The notes below the pieces were generated by a model. It searched no databases and was not told where the DNA came from. It was given only the letters and a program-made list of their open reading frames with translations. 64,000 nt of DNA from positions 2,834,001 through 2,898,000 of the forward strand of contig WPIO01000029.1 of the NCBI GenBank assembly GCA_009760855.2, read 5' to 3'. Origin of the DNA: Cristatella mucedo (lineage: Eukaryota; Bryozoa; Phylactolaemata; Cristatellidae). A program made the position numbers and the translations under genes. Positions 11,167 to 44,519 of the stretch are shown here, in pieces; position 1 is the stretch's first letter, and each line of letters begins with the position of its first letter.

Positions 11167-11811
11167 TTCAGCGAGCGCTAAGAATGTTTCGCCCGGTGGC
11201 CAACCGAGCATCGAATCAGGTGCCGCTAAGCCGCCAGAAAAAAAGGCGTGCCTATGTACGCAGTTAGTGAGTGCGAACGCGTAGCCGATCCGTCGAGACA
11301 GCACTGTGGCCGAGAAGCCACCGCAAATGCTCTGACGGAGCGCGATTGAAGCTGACAGTACGTTTGTCAGTCAGCCAAAGACGCCAGCAGGCAGACCTGA
11401 GCGCCCCCTCCCGATGGACAGTAATCCCTTGAAGAGGGTCTCCAAATACGCGCAGAGGCGCCTTGCCGGCGGCTGCCTTAAAATGGCAGAGCACTCGATT
11501 TGAAGACGACATCTCCGGTCCTGCGGGGGGGGGCCACCTCTGAAGCACCTAAAGCCGCTCGCTTTTTCCAACGCCGATCGCGCGAGAGAAAGAGACGAGG
11601 GGAGCACCGCGACGAAAAAACTGTCACGAGTTCGGAGGCTTCCCTCGGGCGTCCGTCGAGAAGTCGGCGTTTTGCAGCAGGTCAGGCTGCGAGTAGCTGA
11701 CGCTCGCGCCTCATCGCAACCGCGTAGCGACGACGGTGAAAGGGCAGCGCTTCCATTGTCGTAGCCACCGCAGACGGCACCCAAGAGCGCGGCGAGCAGA
11801 TTCTCAATGCT

Positions 11812-11870
<59 letters not shown>
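11812..11870. repeat. (GCC)n triplet tract
   Basis: About 19 uninterrupted GCC units, complementary to the GGC tract 650 bp upstream. Confidence 0.95.
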
Positions 11871-14127
11871 TCAGTTTCCCCAATCACAATGCCGATCCCC
11901 CGCGGCGAGTCACGCGAGCTCTCTGCAGCCTATTTAGCCTTTAGGCTCCGCTGCTTCTGCTTCGCTCGGTACGCTCAGGCTCGATAGCGAGATAGTCGTG
12001 CGCGCGGCGCCGCACAAAACGGGGCCAGCGCGACCCGCCCTCTCGCGGACGGAGCCGAATGGGCGTGCCGCGTGGCTGGCAGACTCCGACTGGCTGGCTC
12101 CTTCTGCTCTGCCGCGGTTGGGCAGCTTCGGACGGCGTCCGATCCTGACTCGTTCTGCTCCCGGGTATGCCCCCTCGCGCGCAAGCGGATGGCCGCCGCC
12201 GCCGACGATAACCACCGCCTCGCGGATAGCATTGCGTGCACGCATTAGTTCGAATGCGAGCGTTCATCTACTTACACGTATGTGCACGCGTGCAAAGCAT
12301 GCAAAGTCGCACACTGCTCATTGCTTGAGCTCTACAGAACTTTACGAGCGCCGCAACGAACGCCCGAACTGAAACAACTATTTAGGATTAGTCTGCAAAT
12401 GCCAAAGGGCAATTTTGCCAACAAGAAGACGCTCCGTCGCAAAACGCAACGTAAAACCATTGCACTTGAGCGCTGCAGGCTGCCGCGAATTTCAGATAGC
12501 AGAGGCTCAAGCCAAGTGGTTATGTAGAAGTGAAATTCAATTTTTTGAACCTCGCAAGCAGAATTTAGATTGCCGCTCTGCACCCCTATGCTCTCGGGCG
12601 AACCGCAGTCTTGAATTCGCGGAATTCACGGGGACAGCCCTGCTCGCCAGGGCGAGGAGGATGACGCCGCGGAGTCCTCCGTTTACTTCTCCTCGAATTT
12701 CGTTCGATTGTAAGCCATGCAACGGACGGAACCGTGGCGTCTCAGCCGAGGCGCGAGCGAACCTTCTGCGAAAGGCGAACATTCGGCGCCGAGCCGAACC
12801 CGAGACGCCGAGGCCGCCGAGCGCCGTCGCGCCAGGTGCGCTCGGCGAGTAGGCAGCAGTGTAGGCACCGCAGTAGGGACGCCGTTTTTAGGATTACGAA
12901 TCTAAGGGACTCCAGCCAGCACGCGGGGCACGTCTGGCAGCCGCAGGATGAGTGCCCACGACAGGCCAAGACTTGCGGGGCCACGCGCCACGCCCACGAC
13001 TGTAGCGGCGTCTTGCATCGCGGCTCGTAATGGCCGACGGGCCGCACTCGCACTACCGAGAGCTGCGCTCTACAGGCCCGCTGCCACAGCTCCTCCACTA
13101 ATTCTTTTGCCGCCAATTGGCTCAATTTTGACCGTCCATTGGATCGTTTGAGAAATTGCCCGAGATGATCGCTTTTATCGATCATTAATTATAGTCGCGA
13201 CGCATCCGTGCAATTAGGCAGTTTCTCGAGTTGCCGCGCTGCCGCAGTTTACCACGACGAATCCAGCGAGCGCCGCGTGTATCGAGCGCCGGCCTCAGCG
13301 CGGTCGCGAGACTCAGCGGCGGCGGCGGCGCGCTCGACAGGCAGCGCTGGCCACTCCTTGGCGCGCCTGCGGGCAGCGCGGGCCGCCGCCGCCCCCCCCC
13401 CCAGAGTGAGTGCCTGAGTCGCGCGCTGTCGGCGCAGCTCAGAGCGACAAAGTGTGGTCGGCGCCCACCCTCTCGCGTCCAGTGACGGCCGAGTTCCGCG
13501 CGAGCTTTTCAGAGCCGAAGTTTCCGAGTAGGAGTGGAGCGCTCGGCTGCGGCTCGGCGCGGACCGCCGCCGCCGCCGAAGGAGCACTTCGCGCGCAGCC
13601 CTCCGCGCCTTTCCGCCGCCACCTTTCCGCTGCCGCCGCGAGTCCCGCCGGCAGGCAGACGAACTCTGAGACGGCAGATGAACTCTGAGGCGGCCGATGA
13701 AGACCCGCCTTCCGGTTATCGAGTTGCACACTTTCTCTCGAAATGACAATGCAGACGCCGTCAGCCGAATTAAGCGCTTGTCTTGCAGCTGCCGCCCGAC
13801 TGCATAGCATTCGTCAATCTTCAATTCGTCGCCTGCCGTGTCTAGCGTGAGAGAATCGTCGCGGTACATCGCCCACCAGCATTGGGGCACCATGAGGAAA
13901 CCGTCGTCGCTCCAAGCCGCGTGCCACAGCCCGCTGGAACCAGCGGCTCAACGAAACCCCTGCCCCCCTTTTCAGAACCGGTCTAATGGAGCGCCGAGCA
14001 GGGTGAGCCTGGTCACGATAATACCACAACACGACAACAGTGCTCCTTCCGTTTGATGGACACTGATACCTCGCTAGCCCACATCCCGAGTGGGGCTACA
14101 GGTGGCCAGCACTCGCGATGGCAAGGG

Positions 14128-15070
14128 CAATAATAATAATAGTACATTTCTATAGCACCATCAGAGAACTCAATTTCTTTCTAGACGCATTACATTTGCT
14201 GGAAATAAAGCGTGATCAAATGGTTAGTGGTGGCATGTGCAATGTCAAGAAGCACAACATGGTTAGATGTGACATGCACAGGGTCAGCATGCAAATATGG
14301 TTAGTGGCAGCATGCACAGTTTCAGCACGCATGAGCATAAAAAAGATTAATCACGTGGACCCAATAAATGCTATGACCAATAGATTCGTATAGCATCTTT
14401 TCAATGTTGCCAAGTCAATGATGTCGTGACCCCAGTCGGGAGTGAGCTTTTGGGAGGGCTACCTGTCTAGCTACCCAGCTACCTGCCTACTGCACTAAAC
14501 TGCACCTGAACTAAAGGCGCGATCTCCAAAAGTTTTGGAGTTCGCACGAGGTGTAGCTAAACGTTTCGAGTCAGAACAGCGGGTTGTACGATTCTTTGCC
14601 TTGTGGGTGAATAGATCAGATAGGTAGGCTGGAGCAAGAGAACGCAGGAACCTATAAGTGGTTGATAGAACCTTGAAGTCGATGCGCTGCTTGACTGCGA
14701 GCCAGTTCAGGTCGGCGAGAAGTGGTGTGATGTGGAAACTGTGACACTCACGACAGACAAGCAGAGCTGCAGAGTTTTGCACAAGCTGTAAGCGCCTGAT
14801 TACATAGGCTAGTAAACCAGCAAGCAGTGAGCTACTGAAGTCGAGACGGGATGTCACAAATGCATGGAATAATTTCGATATAGTATCCATGCCTAAGCAA
14901 GCCCGAATTTTAGCAATGCTATGTAGATGAAAGTAGGCTTGACTGTGTAGCTGATGTGGTCGTCTAATGAAATGTCACCTTGGAACAGGATACCTAGATT
15001 ACTTGCACAATCAACATACGATTTGCTGGCAGAGCCGATTTTGAGTATTACGTTTTCCAATTTCTGGATC
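14128..15070 (-). mobile_element. 5'-truncated L2/CR1-type LINE, minus strand
   Basis: Read on the minus strand it carries the end of ORF2 (an NLGILFQ-DISLDDHISY-like segment, then FVTSRLDF, RRLQLVQNSAA, HITPLLADLNWL, APAYLSDL and FGDRAFSS), then the 3' UTR, the tail hairpin and (ATT)n at 14140-14190. The frame is broken by several shifts. The same protein region recurs in the plus-strand copies at 30790, 41141 and 59075. Confidence 0.8.
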
Positions 15071-15281
15071 GCGAGGATATTGCCCAGCAGCAGCAGCCAG
15101 CTCGTTGCCGGTTGCCGCCACACGACGATTATACTCAAGCACACGTCGGACTGGGATCCAGCCAAAGGAGCCGCCGACAATGGCGTCTCCATATACCAAT
15201 AAGAGCCGCTCTCTCGAGTGCAGCTTACGAGGCCTCTCGAGGAGGCCACCGAGGAGCGATCAAGATCATGCGAGACAAGTG

Positions 15282-15432
15282 CGACCAAATCTTAACCCAG
15301 TGGTTAAGGTGCTCGCCCCGACCAAGGTGCGGCCGAGGTCGTGGGCTCGAGCCCTGCGGCATATGTGAAGCGCCTGAATAGAGATTCAAGTTTTCTTACG
15401 GCGCTATATAAAACGAATTATATATTATATGT
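15282..15432 (+). repeat. tRNA-derived SINE, family 2 (LINE-tailed), copy 1
   Basis: The head has an A-box-like AGTGGTTAAGGTGCTCG and a B-box-like GTGGGCTCGAGCCC. The 3' part (ATGTGAAGCGCCTGAATAGA, then GATTCAAGTTTTCTTACGGC, then GCTATATAAA) is clearly related to the L2-type LINE tail in this window. Confidence 0.75.
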
Positions 15433-17537
15433 ATAGTTTCTCTAGCTCAATCGTGTGCGGGCGTGCGCACACAGCGAGCGAACTATGCGCTTCGCTTCCG
15501 CACACACCACCTCCAGCACCACCGAGGAGAGACGCGATTGGTCTAGCGATGCCCGGATTGCGAGACATTCGAGCAGCCGGCTCCGAACTAGCTGGCCGTT
15601 AATCTTCCGGGCTTGCATGCCGCTAATCTACTGGGCGATTAAAGCTCGCGGATCGAGTCCACGACGACATTCTTTCGTTGAGGAGCGGTAAAAAAGGAGC
15701 ACTCAAAAGTGTCATGGTCCTGCTCGCCAGCTCTCGGCTGAGTGGGGGGGCGGCTATACGAGATCAGCCGATCGTATTTTGCATTCCTGTTGTGCTCAGC
15801 TATCGATTCTCTCGCCTGCAGACGTGACAGGCGATCAGGTCCTGATAGCGAAATCGCTTTCCTCGTATTGCATAATCAATTGGTCAGTGCCCTACAAAAG
15901 GCCCACGGCTGCAGCTGGACCGCCAGTGAGCTCGCTCGCTCGGCCGTGGCCGTCGTCAGCAGCACTCCGTCACGGGCTGCCAGCCGCCGCATCGAGGTGA
16001 GCTCTCTTTCTCTGTCTGCTCTCTTTCTTTCCGTACGCGCTTTAGCAGAGAGCCGTTTTCACTTTATATAGAATGCTTTTGGAGGATTGCCCCAGTGAGC
16101 CCGCTGAATAGTCTCTCTTCTCTGTACAAGTGCTCATTTTTGATCGCGCTATTTCCGGCGTTTCTTCATTTCGACCACTGTGCGTTCCTCCGTGTGCGCA
16201 CTTTCTTTATTTCTCGGGGCTCGCATTGCCTGCCTCTTCAGTTTCAGCATAACCACCATCAGCTTCGTGGACGTTATTATGCTGTCTATGCTGCCACCTC
16301 CCTTCTTTATTCGAACGCACAGAGCGGCGCCCGGAAAAATCTCTCTTCTGAGTGTGCCCTGAGGGGCAGAGGCCATGCGATCGTTGCGGTGGAGAAACCC
16401 GGACCCAGATGGAAGAAGAAAATGAATGTGTTCGAAATCAGCCTATACAGATCGGTCCCTTTTTTCTAGTCAATTCCGCGCATTTCAATTCTATAGATAG
16501 CTATAGCTATTGACGAGGGGCTCGCTGAACCTGATCAGGACCGTGAGATAGCACACCGGAAGTTTTAGTATATAGATTATGCTTAATACTTAAATACAAT
16601 TATTCTTTCAAGCGGAAAAAACAAATGTACAGAGTGAGACTGATATTGCAAAAAATCTGGGACGCAGAACTGCTATTCTTATAGACGGAGTATTTTTATA
16701 TCCGACATCCTTATACGCGGAGATTCAGTAGGCGAAAATGGGGTAGCAAAACTAGAGAAGAAAATATTCGCGGATCGTCACTGAATGCTCAGCTATAATA
16801 AATGCTCGAGTACTCTCGCACTAAAACTTAGCAGCCTGACTTGCCAAAGTCGAGTCTCGGGTAGACATTTAGCAGATTGACGCGCTTAAGTGAAAGGCTG
16901 CACAAGATGAGCAGAGCGACGGAATGCTCAAGAGCGCGTAGCACCGGTGTCGCCTGAGTGGCTAACTGCAGCTACATGAGCAGTGAAGCAATACCTGCTC
17001 TGAAAATGCCGCTTGCAGCGAGATAAATGGATTGCCTGCCCAGTACTAGAACCTACGACTGATTTTAGCAGTTCGAGAAAGTTACCGCTAGAGAACCAAA
17101 TGTTTGTGGTGGATGGAGCGGAAACCGATGGCGTGTGGCGACTTCAAATGCAAGAGTCGACACATGCGCTTCGCGAGATACTCAAACTAAAATCGGGTTT
17201 GTGTCTTCACTGTTGGATCTCATTTTGCAAGGCTCTATTTCATTCGACGGCGATTTCTCTAAGCTAACGCCAAGGCTCAGTTGGTCGCCTATGTGTTTCG
17301 TGGATGACTCTTTACAGGAGTTTGTATGCTGTGCTATGCAGGTGGTTACGCTGTCAAAATAATGTGGTCTCCTTTTCTTGAACTTTTCTCTTACTCGAAT
17401 TGTAATCGTTTAGGTAGAAAAATTGCTCATCGTATACTGACACTTCTCATGCAAGACAAGGCAATCCCACTAGATGAAACAACCTAGTATAATTCTCACG
17501 CGCATGATAAATATGCAGTGCGACCTAATTCTTTTAG
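15433..17537 (+). promoter_or_regulatory. Upstream region of the Sp gene, candidate 5' exon
   Basis: CpG-rich to about 16070. A good donor (ATCGAG then GTGAGC) ends a candidate exon at 15996, and a pyrimidine-rich acceptor (CCTAATTCTTTTAG) ends at 17537, 13 bases before the ATG of the Sp-family ORF. I infer a 5' UTR or short coding exon ending at 15996 joined across a 1.54-kb intron. The rest (16070-17500) has no recognisable gene. Confidence 0.35.
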
Positions 17538-17550
17538 ACGAGCGAAGAGA

Positions 17551-18420
17551 ATGGCGCTCAAAGGATCCGGTTCGCCAGCGGATGAGGCCAAGCACCATCA
17601 ACACCTCGGCTGTGACGTCCCCAACTCCTGGCCGAAGGAAGTCAGCAGCAGTCCATCGGAGTCTCTCGCGAGTCAATCATCCTACCAGTGGCCGTTTGCT
17701 TTAGCTCCTCCACTGCCGGTAGAGCCGAGCGCTCGGGCATGGTGGGAAATGCATTGCTCTGGCAGCGGCTGGGCTCGGGATCCAACGTACGGGGCGAGCG
17801 CCTACTGTCACATGCTGTCTGCAGAAGCGGACTACCTGGGTCGGATGTCAGCCGGCGACGCTACGTCGGCGGTCAATCTGTCCCAAAAACCGACCCAATC
17901 GATCGGCTGCGGAGCACCGGTTACTTCGCTAGCTCGCAGTGTCCCTTCTCTTTTTTCGCCTGCCACCAAGTCGGCGTCCGGCCGACGGCAGGCTGCCAGC
18001 CGCTCGATTTGTACCTGCCCCAACTGCCAAGGAATGCAAGTCGGCCTGCCGGGCGCGGGCGGGTCCAGCGTCAAGCCCGGGCTTCACAACTGTCACATAC
18101 CAGGCTGCGGAAAAGTATACGCGAAGGCGTCGCATCTCAAGGCACATTTGCGTTGGCACACGGGCGAACGACCGTTCGTGTGCAATTGGCTGTTTTGTGG
18201 GAAGCGCTTCAATCGATCCGACGAGCTGCAAAGTCACCTTCACGCACACGGCCTCGATCGACGCTTTGCCTGCACACTGTGCAACAAGACGTTCGCTCGA
18301 GGGGACTACCTCGCCAGACACGAGCAGAAGCACCGAAAACAGTCAGATCCGAGCGATCAAGGCACAGCGGGTGTCGTCGCCACTACATCGGGACAGAAAG
18401 ATCAACCAGCCACGCCCTGA
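17551..18420 (+). CDS. Sp-family zinc finger transcription factor
   Basis: Predicted nuclear DNA-binding protein of 289 residues, or the last exon of a longer one. The first in-frame ATG (17551) sits in an AGAATGG context just after a plausible splice acceptor. Residues 1-150 are Ser/Ala/Gly-rich. CTCPNC at 154-159 is the Btd box, which marks Sp factors and separates them from KLFs. Three C2H2 fingers follow at about 181-203 (Cys-x4-Cys), 211-233 (Cys-x4-Cys) and 241-261 (Cys-x2-Cys), the Sp/KLF arrangement. The stretch [19 protein letters not shown] is almost invariant in Sp proteins. Odd points: the finger 2-3 linker is GLDRR instead of TGEKR. Finger 3 contact positions are Arg-Tyr-Arg instead of Arg-His-Lys. 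Finger 2 position 6 is Ser instead of Arg. No N-terminal Sp box is visible, so an upstream exon or loss is possible. The subfamily (Sp5, Sp6-9/btd) cannot be fixed. Confidence 0.85.
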   Translation: MALKGSGSPADEAKHHQHLGCDVPNSWPKEVSSSPSESLASQSSYQWPFALAPPLPVEPSARAWWEMHCSGSGWARDPTYGASAYCHMLSAEADYLGRMSAGDATSAVNLSQKPTQSIGCGAPVTSLARSVPSLFSPATKSASGRRQAASRSICTCPNCQGMQVGLPGAGGSSVKPGLHNCHIPGCGKVYAKASHLKAHLRWHTGERPFVCNWLFCGKRFNRSDELQSHLHAHGLDRRFACTLCNKTFARGDYLARHEQKHRKQSDPSDQGTAGVVATTSGQKDQPATP

Positions 18421-19570
18421 GGCTGAAGAATCTCAACGGACGGGTCGCTCGGCAGGTCGCTCGGCTCTTTCAAAACTTGCGAAAACCCCGCACATTCCCA
18501 CGGCTTTCACATGTATCTATCGTTCTCGTCTATTCTGCACTAGTGCTACGAAGCCTAAACCATGTATTCGGTCGCCAGTAGAGTGAAATTTGTACCGAGA
18601 ACTATTATATGATCCGACTAGTCCCTACCGCATGCAAACAGCTGCATTAAATTACTGCATTAATGCATTACTGCATTAAAGTGCAGCCTAAAAACCAAAT
18701 TTCGCTTTTAAGATAGATGTGTTGACTCTCGAATCGATATGCAGTGTGAACTCGAAAGCGTTTCCATTAGATTGCATGGTGCAGAATACTGTGGATCTTT
18801 GTAACGTTGCGTGAGATTAATGTTAACCGATGTAACCAGCAAAATTAAATTATCTTCAATGTAACCGGCAAAACTTTAAAATCTTCAGCTCAATGTGTAG
18901 GCACTCCCTGCTTGAAAAAAGTGAGTTCTGTGGCAAGGACGCGAGTTTGAACCAAATAATAGCCCATCTAGCCCGGATTACCGCTATCTTACTAGCTATA
19001 ATAAACAATACTGACAGGATACATTGCGAAAATCCCACTGCCAGCCATCATACAAAAGCTGCTCAAGTGGCAGTCACTGGGGCCTGTTAGCTCCCAGTAG
19101 AGAAGGCTAAAACTACGGGTATTAATGAACGGTCACCATCTCTCCTGATAATCATTAGCCTGCGCTACGGTCAAGGCCTGGTCGTAGCTCCGTTTTCGTT
19201 TAATTGATGGCACCGCCCCAGATCGTGCGAGAGGGCTGCTGTGCGAGTGGGCCGCGACACGCGATGAGGTATGCGGTCGGAACGTGCTATTAGCGATTGT
19301 TGTGATGAGGGGTTGTGGCACTCCAATGGGCCAGAGGGGCGTGGTGAGTGGTGCTTCCCCCCCCCCAGCTCCTTGCACCGTGGAATAAACTGGTGGTATT
19401 GCTCGTCGGCTGGCGTTTTGTGCTGTTCGTGACGATAATTAAACTATAGTATGCTTAGATCTAATGAGGATTATCCCATTAAGCTAAACCCTCGAGGCTG
19501 ATTTTAGTGGTAGCGGTTGACACGCCCCCGACCAATATCGGACACTTCCTTTCCAGAATAGTATTAAATA
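18421..19570. other. 3' flank of the Sp gene
   Basis: No second gene recognised. Candidate polyadenylation signals AATAAA lie at 19000-19005 and near 19383. Around 18645-18690 the word CTGCATTAA is repeated three to four times. A GC-rich block with a C run at about 19200-19390 is unassigned. Confidence 0.35.
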
Positions 19571-19742
19571 AAATACTAGCTGATTTAGCAGCCTCTTTTT
19601 CTATAGCGACAGGAGAGCCTTGACGGCTATCGCCACTGCTTGCAGTGGCGATAAAGGATGGGCCACCACAGGATCCGGACCCATGACCTCGGGGCTGAGC
19701 TCGTGAAAAGCAAACGCCTCACCTAGTGAGCCATTACGGCTT
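19571..19742 (-). repeat. tRNA-derived SINE, family 1, copy 4
   Basis: Complete copy on the minus strand. The plus strand shows AAATACTAGCTGATTTAGCA at its low end and CCTAGTGAGCCATTACGGC at its high end. The central hairpin is perfect in this copy (arms around 19629-19656). Confidence 0.9.
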
Positions 19743-19984
19743 GAGTATTTCGACAGCTGCTACCTGCCACCTTGTAGGCTTCCGTTTAATCGAGTGATTG
19801 CAAGGCTGCGCACAATATTGTTGTATTCAATTTTCTTATGTTTAACAGTAAATACATTGCTATATTTAATTCCAAAATACAATATATTGCAATGCCTAAT
19901 TCCAAAATACAATATAGTCAAATATATATAATACATATATTTGATAATAAAGCCAAATCTAGCCCAAACAAGGCCGAAGTTTTT

Positions 19985-20430
19985 CAAAGTTACGACGCTG
20001 AAGTAGGCAGCCCAGACTGTGGAGCTGATGTGGTCGTCTTTAGCTGGGACTCAAATTATGCAAAGTCAATGCAAGTGCTGACAAAACCTGAAGCGAGTTA
20101 GAGACTTTCTGTGCATTCGCATTAAGGCCCGATCAGTAAAATATTTCAATTTAGTGTGAGGAAGGGAGTGAATACTGGCCCCTTTGGAGCAGGTGGGTCG
20201 GATAAGTAGGCTTGTGCAAGTGAGTGAAGTGGCCAATATGCCAAATAGAAGATTTTCAAATCAATTCGATGCTTGATAAGGAGTCAAAGCGAAGTTCAGA
20301 GAAAGTGATATGGCAGCTGTGCTGTTGTCGACAGACCAGCTGAGCTTCTGAGTTGTGCACCAGTTGCAAACGATTGAGGGCACAGAAATAGCAGGACGGA
20401 GACTGTACACAAGTTACTTAGGTTCTCATG
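19985..20430 (-). mobile_element. Degraded L2-type LINE fragment, minus strand
   Basis: Contains recognisable minus-strand LINE words (GAAGTAGGCAG..CTGTGGAGCTGATGTG, ATTCGATGCTTGATAAGGAG, GTTGTGCACCAGTTGCAAAC) in rearranged order with deletions. No intact frame. Confidence 0.55.
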
Positions 20431-21710
20431 ATCTGGAGATGGACTATCCTTAATGATCAAGACAAATGCCTGACAGCAGCTGTTGTCTGATGCATTAGGA
20501 TTGAACCCGTAATAGGATAGGCATTGCTAGGTAAAAACGAAGCTGCAATATTATAAGTAGGCCAATGATACAAATCTCTCACAAGAGGTAAAAAAATAAC
20601 GAAGTCCCACCCACAAAATGAAGCAGCATCGTAGCTTGCATGTTCACATATTTCTGGCGATATCTGTTCAAGCATCCTATATATGGCCTGTAGTGCTTAG
20701 AAAATGTGAGGGAACCAGCTGGTATCTATTTGCTTCTGCATTTGGCTGAAGCAAGAAAGCTGTCCATAACGCAGGCGAAACTTGCTTATTCCGGTAATCT
20801 TATAGATTGAATACAGATGCATTACACACTATACAGCTACTTCCCACGAATTAGTCACAAAGTGATTTCAGTTACCACTAGGGGCTTGGTTAAAAATGTT
20901 TGCAATACAATCTAGTAATTTTAGTGGCTTATACCATACAATCTATTCATCAAAAACAGGCACTGCAGCATCACCTTACCTTAAAGTCGAGCTATTTCCC
21001 AGCAAGGTAGACATTCAATAATTCGGCTGGGCAGGCACAATTTATAAAGGCTAACTCAAAATCTAATGTCACAGAGCTTTCAATTTTATCAGCACCAGAC
21101 CAAAACAGTTGCCAGTAGTTTGTAGAGATGTTTCATCAGATGTCATTGGTTAACTAGACGCTATGTCAATGTCCACGTGAAGTCATACAACTACGTGTAT
21201 AAGCACAATTTTTATTTGGGTGCAACAACCTTCAGCTAGTAATATAAGTTTCACAAAAGGTTCAATTAAGGAAGAGCATGCAGAAAGCAATTTTTGTTAC
21301 AGACTGCCAATCATACTACGAGTTAAGATCTTGACACATTCTTGCAATTGCAAAATTCCAAGCTGTCTATGCAGTGATTTTATATCCGACAAACGGCCGA
21401 TCTGCCGACGTGCAAGTTTCGATAGCCAAAACGAGATATTGCTTCGTACTCAACAGGGTTCCTCCACTCAAGAAAGAGTTTATTGATAAGATGAAGCTCT
21501 GAACGGCGTGAAATGTGAAGGTGATAGTCCGTGGCAGTTTGTGTCACCCTTGCCATCATTGAAATACAACTGCTATAGCAGGAGCAACAGTGACTTCAGT
21601 AACTTGCCAGTTACACTGAAAGTGTAACGACGTGATGCACCTACAAAGATAAAATTTAGTATACCCATAGACATACCTAAAAATAATGCACATGCTGATC
21701 CACTTACCTT
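20431..21710. other. Downstream of gamma-tubulin, nothing recognised
   Basis: AT-moderate DNA with short ORFs only. No domain or repeat match to the rest of the window. Confidence 0.35.
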
Positions 21711-21774
21711 ATGCCTAGAAAGATATGTAGTTCTCTTGGGGTGCTACACACGCATTATTATTATTACTATTATT
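21711..21774 (+). repeat. LINE 3' tail, solo
   Basis: ATGCCTAGAAAGATATGTAG, then TTCTCTTGGGGTGCTACACA, then (ATT)n. An extremely 5'-truncated insertion. Confidence 0.6.
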
Positions 21775-22664
21775 TCCAAGAACATTTTAAAGTGGCAGGT
21801 CATAAACCTTTGACATATTATATGACCCAGCCATTTCTTGATAATGCCCCAAGATTAATCGTGAGGGATGGACAGTGACTAATCCTAGTTAGTTGGTTTT
21901 CCTCAGTACAGGTATATGCATCAATATATTCGCCTAGCAACTCAACCTGAAGTACAGCTAAAAGAAGATAGTCTTTCAAGCATGGAGAGCTTTAACTAGC
22001 TAGTAGCAAACGACACCTTAACCACCCTTTTCAAGTATCTTCCAATTTGAAAACATGAAATGGAAAAAAATAGTATACACATTCCCAACAACTAAGGCCA
22101 GAATCAGAGACTTTTTGATTCTGGTTGTTTTATCATAACTGCCTGAGACACTTGGTCTGGGTAGACCATATGTAGCATAACGAGCAGCAAGAAAAGATAC
22201 GATGCTGGTTCTCAGTAATCGAAACTGTGATATTTAAAAGACTATTTGCAAAGGAATGAAAATATTCAGATTGCCATCTTACGAAGAAAACCATGGCCGT
22301 CTGAACTGAATAGCTAGGCAGTAGCACACACAACTTTGTTTTATATAGAAAACACAAGTAAATGCACTGCATGACCTTTAATAGTTTTCTTGAAACTTGG
22401 GACGACAGATAATGACATAGTAAAAATATGCATGTCATTTGCTGGCAATGAGGAGAAGTGGATGAAACAGAATACAATAAAATATCACATAAAATAAACT
22501 AAAGAATAGTGGGCTTGTCATGCATCGAATTAAGAATGAGTATAAATAATACACTCAGATATCCCCACCGGTAAAGACCTATAGACAGTCTGAAAAAAAG
22601 AGAAAATAAAGGGCACTGCCTACCATGTGTCACTGCAATCCAGCACCACGGAGAAGTGTCATGG

Positions 22665-43644
<20,980 letters not shown>

Positions 43645-44519
43645 GGTTCAATCCACAGACAGCCAGCCAGCCCGCCAGAGTGAATCAAATGTGAGAGGGC
43701 GCCATTCCCTGGATACACCGGAAGTTTATTTTCTCAAGAATAATAAGCCTCTCATTTGCAGACACGGGGTCTTCTTTCGTAATTTAGCTAAGCTTGGATT
43801 CTCCCGTTTGGCTCATTTGGTCACTGCAGATCGAAAAATTAACAATAGGGGCTGCGTCTGAGCCCTAAGACGGTCCCTGTGACCTCGACGCTGCTGACAG
43901 CCACGACTTCCGGGTCAATGAATGCCGGTCGAGATTATGTACGGCAGGCAGGCTGTTGGCGACGTTCTGACCACCGGAGCTCTTACTGTTGTTTTCGGAG
44001 CTTGCCACCACTGGCTGTCGGTACTTTGGAAGCTACCTTCTTTCATCGTCCCGAACAGCTGGTCTGTTTTTCGTTGCCTAAAGCAGCCGGTCTATTGGTT
44101 CCCCAGGCAACCGGTGGTGAACAGACTGCCGACCGATAGGGCGTGAATTCCTTAGCCTCCGCATAACGTTAAGGTCGGTTGATTCAATAGCCTCAATTAG
44201 GTAGCGTCGGAAGAGCCGTATAGCCTTTCAACCCAGTTTGCAACTGCTATGAAGGATTACTTGGTGGATGACTCAACTCATGACCTAAATTATGATGTGT
44301 CAGCACCTTGCCTAATGTTCTGTATGTTAAGAACCGGTATAATATGGTTGTATCGTAGTGGGTGTAATACAGCACCCAAAATCGACTATGCATGTAGAAT
44401 ATAAAAATTTCAGATAGCTTATATTCCCATGCTATTGTACCCAGTCGCGTGTGAGCTAATCGGCTGAGCCAATGACCAGCGCCCTGATCTCCACGCTTCT
44501 CCACACAGTCTGCGGGAGT
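43645..44519. other. Upstream of gamma-tubulin, nothing recognised
   Basis: Should hold the gamma-tubulin promoter just above 43644, but no TATA box or other clear element was seen. Plus-strand ORFs at 43643-43861 and 43879-44146 have no recognisable domain. Confidence 0.35.

Larger units (their letters stand above)
10690..14060. promoter_or_regulatory. Large CpG-island-like region
   Basis: About 3.4 kb of GC-rich, CpG-dense DNA with open frames on all six frames, none with a recognisable domain. It contains GGC and GCC triplet tracts. It lies 3.5-6.9 kb upstream of the plus-strand Sp-family gene and may hold its promoter or 5' exons, or an unannotated transcript. No exon can be called from sequence alone. 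Confidence 0.4.

Noticed and set aside
10848-13893. Many GC-rich ORFs of 80-214 codons
   Set aside because: They overlap on both strands and all frames, have Arg/Ala/Pro-biased composition and no domain, as expected from CpG-rich DNA with few stops.
17518-17550. Start of the Sp ORF at 17518
   Set aside because: That codon is GTG and lies before the likely splice acceptor. The first ATG is at 17551.
17688-18586. 297- and 215-codon ORFs overlapping the Sp gene in other frames
   Set aside because: Shadow frames of the zinc finger exon. They lack any domain.
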